Shown here piece after piece: positions 1 through 4,859 of a DNA stretch of 13,405 nt. Origin of the DNA: DASPKW01 sp038244055. GTDB lineage: Bacteria > Planctomycetota > Phycisphaerae > Tepidisphaerales > Tepidisphaeraceae. The notes under the pieces are model-generated. The model saw only the letters and a list, made by a program, of their open reading frames with translations, made no database searches and was not told where the DNA came from. A program made the position numbers and the translations under genes. The stretch's first letter is position 1. Every line of letters begins with the position of its first letter. Location of the stretch: assembly GCA_038244055.1 (NCBI GenBank), contig JBBRTW010000173.1, positions 1 to 13,405 on the forward strand, written 5' to 3'.

Positions 1-2
1 CG

Positions 3-1706
3 GACCAACAGGCGGTGGGACGCCCGACACCGGCCGGCCCGGCGCAGCGCGGCGGCCGCAATGGTCGCGATCGCGGCGGGCGCGGCGTCCGAAACGATCG
101 CGGCCGCGGCGGGCGCGATGAGGAAATGGAGCGCGGCGAAGAACCGCGCGGCGGGGAGGAGGAGATGGAGGAAACCGAATCGGCCGGCGAGCGCGAGCCC
201 GATCAGCCCGAGCAGCAGGATGAGCGCGACGATCGCGGCGGCAGGGGCGGGCGCGGCGGCCGCGGACAGCGCGGCGGACGCGGGCGCGGGCGGGGCGGCC
301 GCGACGAGCAGCCGCGCGGACGCGGGCGCAAGCCCTCCAGCGATGATGCGCTGGCGGAGGAAGTGGAGGATCAGGTCGATCAGCGCGAGGAAGATCGCGC
401 CGAGCAGGCCGCGGCGGATGCATCCATCGAAGCGCCGCTGCCGCCCCCGGCGGAAATGCCCGATATCGTCCCGGCGCAGGTTGCCGATGCCGGCGATCAT
501 GAGGTCGATCGGGATGAGGATGAGGCCGAAGAATCGGCGGATGATTCCAGCGCGGAATCGTCCGATGATCGCGATGAGCAGCGCGACGATCAGCATGACG
601 ACCAGCACGATGAATCGCCCGCCGGGATGGAAGATGAAGATGCCGGCCAGCGCGCTCCGCGCCAGCAGGCATCGGAAAATCAGGCGCAACCGGAGACGGA
701 GGATGAGGACGGCCCGCCGCGTCATCAGCCCCGCCACGCGCCGCGCGGTGGGCATGCCAAACCCGCCGGCGGTCGCCATCCAGCCCCCAAGGCTGCTCCG
801 AAGCCAGCCCCGCAGGCCGCGCACGATGACGAAGAGGAAATCGAGCTTCAGCCGGCCGGCATCACCCACGAGCGCCCGACCATGAAGGAGCAGGCCCGCG
901 GCGGACGTCGCGGCGGCAGGCCGGCGGGTCGAGGCGGCGGTCGCCAGCAGGGTGGCCGGCGCGGACCCGCCCCATCGGCCGGCCCGGTTTCCGGAAATGT
1001 CGCCAAGCGCGATGCCGAGATGTCATTGGCCGAGCGCTGGGCGTTGGAAGAAGCCCAGGAAAAGGCCCGCCAGCGCCAGCAGGGCGGCGGTGGCCAGGGC
1101 GGCCAGGGTGGTGGCGGTCAGGGCGGCGGTCAGCAGCGCCCGCCGCACCAGCCGCGGCAACATGGTCCCGGCCATCAAGGCGGCGGCCCGCAGGGTGGCG
1201 GGCGCGGTCGTCCGGAAGGCGATAATCGTCAGGGCGGCGGTGGTCGTCAGGGCGGTGGTGATGGCGGACCCCAGGGCGGCGGCGGTGGCGGCGGCGAGGG
1301 CGGTCCCCGGCGCGGCCGGCGTCGTCGTCGCGGACGTCGTGGCGGCGGCGGCCAGGGCGGCGGCGAGCAAGGCGGCTTTGGCCCCGGCGACCAGGGCGGC
1401 GGCCCGGGCGACCAGGGCTACGGCGGCGGCGAAAATCTTAATGCCAATGAATCGGGCGACAATTTCGCGGGCGATCACTTCGCCGGCGAGGACAATCAGT
1501 CCGGCCCGGCCGGCGACGCCGACAATCGCCGCGATCAACCCCCCGCGCCTCAGCAGAATGCCCCGCGCCAGTCGCCCCCCGCGCCCGTGCAGCGCACGGG
1601 GTCGACCGACCGCCATCTGATTCACGATGAACCCGTTTTACCTCAACCCATATCCCGGCCGCGATCGTATCGCGACCTGGACCAGATTCCGGATGACCTG
1701 GATTAA
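3..1706 (+). CDS. Arg/Gly-rich disordered C-terminal region of a probable RNA-binding protein (5' partial)
   Basis: The frame is open to the left edge (residues D-Q-Q-A precede the first GTG at 15), so this is probably the 3' part of a longer gene. About 567 residues are visible and none looks folded. First come RGG-type repeats (about residues 10-105), then an acidic Asp/Glu-rich stretch (about 110-240), then Pro/Ala/His-rich sequence. A short charged, possibly helical piece follows at nt 1015-1080 (LAERWALEEAQEKARQR). After it come long GGQGG and GGGRQGG runs with an RRGRRRRRGRRGG block, and finally a Pro-rich tail ending DLDQIPDDLD. Alternating basic RGG and acidic blocks are typical of C-terminal tails of RNase E/G-family enzymes, RNA helicases and similar RNA-binding proteins. 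RNase E/G is my best guess for the missing N-terminal part, but no catalytic sequence is in the window. Overlapping open frames here come from the GC-rich repeats. The stop is TAA at 1704-1706. Confidence 0.7.
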   Translation, partial: DQQAVGRPTPAGPAQRGGRNGRDRGGRGVRNDRGRGGRDEEMERGEEPRGGEEEMEETESAGEREPDQPEQQDERDDRGGRGGRGGRGQRGGRGRGRGGRDEQPRGRGRKPSSDDALAEEVEDQVDQREEDRAEQAAADASIEAPLPPPAEMPDIVPAQVADAGDHEVDRDEDEAEESADDSSAESSDDRDEQRDDQHDDQHDESPAGMEDEDAGQRAPRQQASENQAQPETEDEDGPPRHQPRHAPRGGHAKPAGGRHPAPKAAPKPAPQAAHDDEEEIELQPAGITHERPTMKEQARGGRRGGRPAGRGGGRQQGGRRGPAPSAGPVSGNVAKRDAEMSLAERWALEEAQEKARQRQQGGGGQGGQGGGGQGGGQQRPPHQPRQHGPGHQGGGPQGGGRGRPEGDNRQGGGGRQGGGDGGPQGGGGGGGEGGPRRGRRRRRGRRGGGGQGGGEQGGFGPGDQGGGPGDQGYGGGENLNANESGDNFAGDHFAGEDNQSGPAGDADNRRDQPPAPQQNAPRQSPPAPVQRTGSTDRHLIHDEPVLPQPISRPRSYRDLDQIPDDLD

Positions 1707-1720
1707 GCGTTTGCGTCTCG

Positions 1721-1741
1721 CTTCTAACTTCTAACTTCTGA
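1721..1741. repeat. Heptamer tandem repeat (CTTCTAA, three copies)
   Basis: Two perfect copies of CTTCTAA and a third with one change (CTTCTGA) lie directly after the stop of the disordered-protein gene and before the convergent DUF2892 gene. The low-GC repeat stands out against the GC-rich coding sequence on its left. It is followed by a small inverted repeat, GACGCC (1740-1745) and GGCGTC (1752-1757), which overlaps the stop of the minus-strand gene. No clear T-run makes it a convincing terminator. Confidence 0.7.
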
Positions 1742-1744
1742 CGC

Positions 1745-1969
1745 CTACATCGGCGTCTTAAACCCCATCGCCCGGACGATGCACCATCCGGATCGGGCTT
1801 CGAAGATGCCGAAGATGCCCAGGCCCGCCAGCAGCGCCGTGATCGTCCAGGCGATCGCGCTGCCGGCCGGCAGCGCCCACAGCAGGGCGAGCAGGATCGC
1901 CGCGATCAGACAGAGAATGCCCCAGATCAACCGCACGGCCTTGCCTCTGGAATCGAGATTACATTGCAT
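1745..1969 (-). CDS. YgaP-type (DUF2892) small inner-membrane protein
   Basis: A 74-residue protein with two hydrophobic segments (about residues 14-32 and 37-55) joined by a very short turn. The start M-x-C-N-L followed by a basic amphipathic stretch (RGKAVRL) is the usual opening of DUF2892 proteins. The end, EARSGWCIVRAMGFKT, resembles the short Cys-containing C-terminal segment of the family. The function is unknown; in some bacteria this domain is fused to rhodanese (YgaP). I chose the ATG at 1969, not the in-frame ATG at 1975, because family members begin M-x-C-N and because the -10-like hexamer TATACT ends at 1976, placing a transcription start close to 1969. There is no Shine-Dalgarno. 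The gene is monocistronic, convergent with the gene on its left and divergent from the manC unit. Confidence 0.65.
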   Translation of the reverse strand: MQCNLDSRGKAVRLIWGILCLIAAILLALLWALPAGSAIAWTITALLAGLGIFGIFEARSGWCIVRAMGFKTPM

Positions 1970-1975
1970 GGGCAT

Positions 1976-1981
1976 AGTATA
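1976..1981 (-). promoter_or_regulatory. -10-like element TATACT for the DUF2892 gene
   Basis: On the minus strand TATACT is followed by ATGCCCATG. A transcription start 6-7 nt after the hexamer would fall on the second ATG (1969), giving a leaderless mRNA. No good -35 box is visible. The call rests on the hexamer match and its position only. Confidence 0.4.
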
Positions 1982-2005
1982 GACGATATCTCATTTTCGC
2001 GGTGC

Positions 2006-2011
2006 TATAAT
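2006..2011 (+). promoter_or_regulatory. -10 element TATAAT upstream of manC
   Basis: A perfect TATAAT lies 146 nt before the manC start codon, in the divergent gap between the DUF2892 gene and manC. The -35 position (about 1983-1988, ACGATA) is a poor match. If used, transcription would begin near 2018 and give a roughly 140-nt leader. Confidence 0.45.
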
Positions 2012-2017
2012 CTTCCA

Positions 2018-2157
2018 TGGTCTTGCCGTTGAGACCTGGAGGGAAATCCTGATGCGGGTTTCTGGGCCGCCGCACTTTTCGGGCCGATATCAGGATTAGC
2101 CGCGTTTTCGACCGCCGGCGCTGGTGTGTGATAGCGCCGCCCATTTGGATTTCAATT
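2018..2157 (+). promoter_or_regulatory. Structured 5' leader of manC
   Basis: Between the TATAAT box and manC there are three separate inverted repeats. Hairpin 1 is GGTCT (2019-2023) with AGACC (2032-2036). Hairpin 2 pairs AATCCTGAT (2045-2053) with ATCAGGATT (2089-2097), a perfect 9-bp stem. Hairpin 3 pairs CGGCGCT (2116-2122) with AGCGCCG (2133-2139). A strong Shine-Dalgarno-like GGAGGG (2038-2043) sits between hairpins 1 and 2, ahead of a 15-codon ORF. I do not recognise a known riboswitch class. No T-run follows any of the hairpins, so control of translation is more likely than termination, if it is a regulator at all. Confidence 0.35.
2052..2099 (+). CDS. Possible 15-codon leader ORF ahead of manC
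   Basis: ATG at 2052, with GGAGGG 8 nt upstream, opens a 15-residue reading frame (MRVSGPPHFSGRYQD) ending in TAG at 2097-2099, 58 nt before manC. Its Shine-Dalgarno is better than that of manC itself. The ATG lies partly in the left arm of the 9-bp stem and its stop overlaps the right arm, so translating it would melt the hairpin. No protein family is recognisable, and a chance ORF is quite possible. Confidence 0.25.
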   Translation: MRVSGPPHFSGRYQD

Positions 2158-3264
2158 ATGGAATATGCAGTCATCATGGCCGGCGGAAGGGGAGCCCGCC
2201 TCTGGCCATTCTCCCGAAATGCCCGCCCCAAGCAGCTTCTGCCGGTCGTCCAGGGTAAGTCGCTGTTGCAATTGAGCTACGAGCGCCTGCGCGCCCTTCT
2301 CCCGGCCGAGCGCATCTTTGTCTGCACGGCGGCCGCGCATCGCGATGCCGTGCTGGCCAACCTGCCCGAGCTTTCGCCCGATAACGTGATCGGCGAGCCC
2401 GAAGGCCGCGACACCGCGCACGCCGTTGGCCTGCCCGCGACGATCCTCCTGCAGCGCGATCCCGAGGCCGTCATGGCCATCGTCACCGCCGATCATGTGA
2501 TCGAGCCGGTCGATCAGTTCGCCGCTTCGCTCAAGCTCGGCTTCGAAGCCGTCAGCGAAGATCCCAAGGCACTGGTCACCTTCGGCCTGGTCCCCACGCA
2601 CGGCCACACCGGCTTGGGTTATATCCACCGCGGCGAGCCCCTGCCGCTCAAGAGCGGCGCTAAAGGCGCGTACCGCGTACTGGCTTTCCGCGAAAAGCCC
2701 GACCGCGCTACCGCCGACCGCTACGTCGAGTCCGGCCGGTACTACTGGAACTCCGGCATGTTCGTCTGGCGCTGCGATACGGTGCTCGATGAACTGGCCA
2801 TCCACCTTCCCGAATCATCCAAAGGCCTGCTGAAAATCGCCGAAGCCTGGAACACGCCCAATCGCGATGCCGTCTTGAAACAGGTCTACCCGACCCTGGT
2901 GAAAAAAAGCATCGACTACGCCGTCATGGAACCCGCCTCCCACGGCAAGGGCAAGGCGCATGTGGTCGTCGTGGAGATGCCGGTGGAGTGGCTGGATGTC
3001 GGCTCCTGGCCGGCCCTGTCGGAGACGATCCCCTCCGACGATCACGATAACGCCGTCGATGCGAAGATCTGCGTGCTGGTGGATTCGTTCAACAACATCG
3101 TCGTCAGCCACGACCCCAGTCATCTGCTGGCCCTGGTCGGCGTCAGCGACATGATCGTCGTGCATACTCCTGATGCCACGCTCATCTGCCCCAAGGCCGA
3201 TGCCCAGCGCGTGAAGGACCTGGTGGATCGGGTGAAGGAAAAGACGGGGGAGAAGTATCAGTAG
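2158..3264 (+). CDS. manC: Mannose-1-phosphate guanylyltransferase
   Basis: Makes GDP-mannose from mannose-1-phosphate and GTP in the cytoplasm, for glycans and glycosylation. The 368-residue protein is a single nucleotidyltransferase domain. Residues 8-26 carry the signature AGGRGARLWPFSRNARPKQ with the catalytic Arg and the Lys of PKQ. T-A-D112-H113 is the metal/substrate loop. FREKP at 177-181 and EWLDVGSW at 277-284 are the usual sugar-binding motifs. The C-terminal cupin isomerase domain of the long (about 470-residue) bifunctional ManC/AlgA proteins is absent, so only the transferase activity is expected. The ATG at 2158 was chosen because the family starts just before the AVIMAGGRG strand; the GTG at 2128 would add ten unusual residues and lies inside hairpin 3 of the leader. 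The Shine-Dalgarno is weak (GGAT). The gene seems to be transcribed alone. Confidence 0.93.
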   Translation: MEYAVIMAGGRGARLWPFSRNARPKQLLPVVQGKSLLQLSYERLRALLPAERIFVCTAAAHRDAVLANLPELSPDNVIGEPEGRDTAHAVGLPATILLQRDPEAVMAIVTADHVIEPVDQFAASLKLGFEAVSEDPKALVTFGLVPTHGHTGLGYIHRGEPLPLKSGAKGAYRVLAFREKPDRATADRYVESGRYYWNSGMFVWRCDTVLDELAIHLPESSKGLLKIAEAWNTPNRDAVLKQVYPTLVKKSIDYAVMEPASHGKGKAHVVVVEMPVEWLDVGSWPALSETIPSDDHDNAVDAKICVLVDSFNNIVVSHDPSHLLALVGVSDMIVVHTPDATLICPKADAQRVKDLVDRVKEKTGEKYQ

Positions 3265-3289
3265 CGCGATGTAATCGAAGAGGTCGACG

Positions 3290-3309
3290 AAAACTAAAAA
3301 CTAAAAGCT
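3290..3309. repeat. A-rich heptamer repeat (AAAACTA)
   Basis: Two perfect AAAACTA copies plus a decaying third, 25 nt after the manC stop. The complementary motif TTTAGT occurs twice in tandem at 3448-3459, so the manC-ruvX gap is bounded by near-complementary A-rich and T-rich repeats. The gap 3265-3468 holds no gene. A weak inverted repeat, CGGTGA (about 3314) with TCACCG (about 3351), is followed by a TTTTT at 3363 and might act as a terminator. Confidence 0.55.
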
Positions 3310-3395
3310 TAAGGCGGTGATGCGTGTGTAATTTGCGCAACGTGCAATTCACCGTTTACCGACTTTTTGACTGTAAATCTTTTGGCTCATTCCTC

Positions 3396-3422
3396 TTCGT
3401 GCATTTCGTGTTTTTCGTGGTG
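3396..3422. repeat. Nonamer repeat TTCGTGNNN, three copies
   Basis: TTCGTGCAT, TTCGTGTTT and TTCGTGGTG follow each other exactly in phase, with TTCGTG fixed and the last three bases free. Similar degenerate TTCGTG-rich intergenic strings are something I associate with environmental planctomycete-type genomes, but I cannot search for copies. A minus-strand open frame crosses it but is only the antisense shadow of ruvX. Confidence 0.6.
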
Positions 3423-3447
3423 AATAATCTGGGTTAAGTTTTTCGTA

Positions 3448-3459
3448 TTTAGTTTTAGT
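3448..3459. repeat. TTTAGT tandem pair just before ruvX
   Basis: Two TTTAGT hexamers in tandem end 9 nt before the ruvX ATG. The second copy is placed where a -10 element of a leaderless promoter would lie; it matches TATAAT at only three positions, so promoter function is doubtful. It is close to the reverse complement of the AAAACTA repeat at 3290. Confidence 0.35.
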
Positions 3460-3468
3460 CACCCAACC

Positions 3469-3924
3469 ATGCGCACACTCGCCATCGATCCCGGCTCCAA
3501 GCGCGTCGGCCTGGCGATGTCCGATGAGGGGGGCCAGTTCGCCACGCCCTATGAAGTGCTCACCGTCGCCGGCGATGAACATGCCATCGCGCAGATACTT
3601 GACGTCATCCGCAAAGAGGGCGTGCAGCGCATCGTGATGGGTCTGCCCCTGAACATGAATGATTCGGCCGGCCCGCAGGCGCGCACGGCGGTGGAATTTG
3701 GACAGACTCTGGCGCAGAAATCCGGCCTGCCCGTGCTGTTCGTCGATGAACGCCTGAGCTCCTTCGAGGCCGAGCAATCGCTCAACAACCGCAAGCGCCA
3801 CGGCGAGAAGCTGACCCGCCAGCGCCGCAAGCAGCAACTCGATGCGGTGGCTGCGGCCTCATTTCTCCAGCAGTTCCTGGATGGGAAGCTGATGGCGATC
3901 GATCCGGATGTTCTGGAATATTGA
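3469..3924 (+). CDS. ruvX: Putative Holliday junction resolvase / pre-16S rRNA nuclease (YqgF family)
   Basis: RNase H-fold nuclease of 151 residues, normal length for the family. In E. coli YqgF/RuvX is needed for 16S rRNA 5'-end maturation; the Holliday-junction role comes from the fold and genetics. The expected acidic residues are present: D7 in LAIDPGSKRVGLA, E94 in FVDERLSS, and D125 in QLDAVAAASFL. The strand IVMGLPLNMN (about 55-64) and the R-x-R-K basic stretch before D125 are also typical. ATG at 3469 begins directly with the first beta strand, so no earlier start is needed. There is no Shine-Dalgarno upstream (CACCCAACC precedes the ATG). It stands alone on the plus strand, flanked by repeat-bearing gaps. 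Confidence 0.93.
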   Translation: MRTLAIDPGSKRVGLAMSDEGGQFATPYEVLTVAGDEHAIAQILDVIRKEGVQRIVMGLPLNMNDSAGPQARTAVEFGQTLAQKSGLPVLFVDERLSSFEAEQSLNNRKRHGEKLTRQRRKQQLDAVAAASFLQQFLDGKLMAIDPDVLEY

Positions 3925-3964
3925 GTCGCCAAATCCCGCGCTTGATATTCCTGGTTGGAATTTC

Positions 3965-4082
3965 TGGGTGGCATGGGTAAGGCTTTCAGGCCTTACCCGT
4001 GTCGCGACTTCTCAAGAATCAGCACTGAAATCACTACCCCCCCCCCACGGGTAAGACCTGAGAGTCTTACCCATGCCACCCA
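3965..4082. repeat. Double-hairpin palindromic element (REPIN/MITE-like), 118 bp
   Basis: The ends are perfect 17-bp inverted repeats, TGGGTGGCATGGGTAAG (3965-3981) and its complement at 4066-4082. Inside each end is a hairpin with a 9-bp stem and 6-nt loop: GGGTAAGGC/GCCTTACCC (3975-3983, 3990-3998) and GGGTAAGAC/GTCTTACCC (4049-4057, 4064-4072). The inner arms also match each other (CTTACCCGTG at 3992-4001 with CACGGGTAAG at 4046-4055). The hairpins differ at one stem position by compensating changes (GGC/GCC against GAC/GTC), so pairing is kept. The spacer of about 44 nt ends in a run of ten C (4037-4046). This is the layout of two REP units in opposite orientation, as in REPINs moved by RAYT transposases. 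No transposase or obvious target duplication is in the window. It fills most of the ruvX-RDD gap and could also end ruvX transcription. Confidence 0.8.
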
Positions 4083-4131
4083 AGGCCGCCGTCATCAGTC
4101 GTCGTCTGTGTGCAGCGCCCGCCCCGCACGG

Positions 4132-4137
4132 TATAAC
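4132..4137 (+). promoter_or_regulatory. -10-like element TATAAC for the RDD gene
   Basis: TATAAC in the context GGTATAACACG lies 8 nt before the ATG at 4146, with no Shine-Dalgarno in between (only CACGCCCCC). A start site 6-8 nt after the hexamer would coincide with the start codon. No convincing -35 box is visible. Confidence 0.4.
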
Positions 4138-4145
4138 ACGCCCCC

Positions 4146-4802
4146 ATGGAGCGCATCCCCTTCCTTCCCCGCCTGGGCGCATTCCTGATCGACCTGGGGA
4201 TCTTCACCGCCGCGGTGCATCTGTTCGCGATCGTCGACGTGCTCCTCAACACGCTCACCTCCCTCAACAATTTCGGGTTCGTCAGCCTTTTCGGCGGAAG
4301 CATTCTCCTCATCGGCTACGGCCTGCTCGAAGTTCTATTGGCCGGCACGCCCGGCAAGCGCGTCTGCGGATTGATCATCGCCACCGAAGAGGGCCGGCCG
4401 GCCACCGCCAAGCCGCTCCTCAAGCGCTGGGCCGTCAAGCAATGCCCCGTCTTTTTTGCCGCGCCGATGGCCGCCTGCTGGACGATTCTCAGCCCGCACA
4501 ACTACCACTTTCCCCTGCCCGATTTCGTGGCCGTCGGCGTCAGGATTCTCGCCATCATCGATACGGTCCTCACCGGCTCGCTGCTGCTGATGATCTTCGG
4601 CGGCTGCTTCCTCGCGCTGCAAAGCGGCCGGCAAACCCTGCACGATCGCATCGCCGGCACGGCCGTTTATCCGCGATCGCAGGTGCTGGCGACAGCGGCG
4701 TTTCGGCCCGTAATCGCCATCGCCCAATCGGAAGCAACCCCTGAAAATAGCGCGCCCGCCCCGTCCGGGGTGCCATGCCCTGACGAGCTGAAACAGAGCT
4801 GA
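4146..4802 (+). CDS. RDD family membrane protein
   Basis: An inner-membrane protein of 218 residues with an RDD domain. The signature Arg and first Asp are R9 and D16 (LPRLGAFLIDLGI), and the last Asp is in TLHDRIAGTAVY near residue 173. Between them are the typical loop GTPGKRVCGL (about 68-77) and KRWAVKQ (about 94-100). Hydrophobic segments lie at about 10-33, 43-65, 103-117 and 135-158. The exact role of RDD proteins is not settled; some are linked to ion transport. The ATG at 4146 starts a few residues before the RDD Arg, as in the family. The last 11 residues (GVPCPDELKQS) and the stop codon are encoded inside the palindromic element at 4767-4841, so this tail is probably a repeat-derived extension. 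The gene is convergent with the glycosyltransferase gene. Confidence 0.82.
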   Translation: MERIPFLPRLGAFLIDLGIFTAAVHLFAIVDVLLNTLTSLNNFGFVSLFGGSILLIGYGLLEVLLAGTPGKRVCGLIIATEEGRPATAKPLLKRWAVKQCPVFFAAPMAACWTILSPHNYHFPLPDFVAVGVRILAIIDTVLTGSLLLMIFGGCFLALQSGRQTLHDRIAGTAVYPRSQVLATAAFRPVIAIAQSEATPENSAPAPSGVPCPDELKQS

Positions 4803-4841
4803 TTCGCAGCGCCGCGCCATCGGCTCGTCTGGGCATGCCCC
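4767..4841. repeat. Second palindromic repeat element, overlapping the RDD gene end
   Basis: Long imperfect inverted repeat. GGGG, CATGCCC (4774-4780) and GACGAGC (4782-4788) on the left pair with GCTCGTC (4823-4829), GGGCATG (4831-4837) and CCCC (4838-4841) on the right. There is one T/T mismatch and a 3-nt bulge (TGC, 4771-4773). The central loop is 34 nt (4789-4822). It differs from the element at 3965-4082 in its body, although both carry a GGTG..CATG-type end. It sits between convergent genes (RDD on plus, glycosyltransferase stop at 4860 on minus) and could act as a terminator in both directions, but there are no T-runs. Confidence 0.7.
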
Positions 4842-4859
4842 ACCGCGACTCGCGCCCCC

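Noticed and set aside
952..1625. Long open frames on both strands inside the Gly/Arg-rich gene (for example 952-1620 plus and 1023-1625 minus)
   Set aside because: They are Ala/Arg- or Ala/Thr-rich translations of GC-rich repeats in other frames, without start sites or recognisable domains. The frame from 3 to 1706 is the one with a plausible protein-like composition.
1740..1757. GACGCC/GGCGTC hairpin as a terminator between the convergent genes
   Set aside because: The stem is only 6 bp, overlaps the stop codon of the minus-strand gene, and no T-run follows on either strand.
3314..3368. CGGTGA...TCACCG inverted repeat followed by TTTTT as the manC terminator
   Set aside because: The stem is 6 bp with a loop of about 30 nt, and the T-run is some 10 nt beyond it. 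Too weak to list as a terminator feature.
3349..3837. 162-codon minus-strand frame opposite ruvX, running into the TTCGTGNNN repeat
   Set aside because: Most of it is antisense to ruvX and its C-terminal end is translated repeat. No start signal or family is visible.
4037..4046. Run of ten C as a phase-variation tract
   Set aside because: It lies in the spacer of the palindromic element, not in a gene or clearly in a promoter. It may also be a length-uncertain homopolymer from sequencing.
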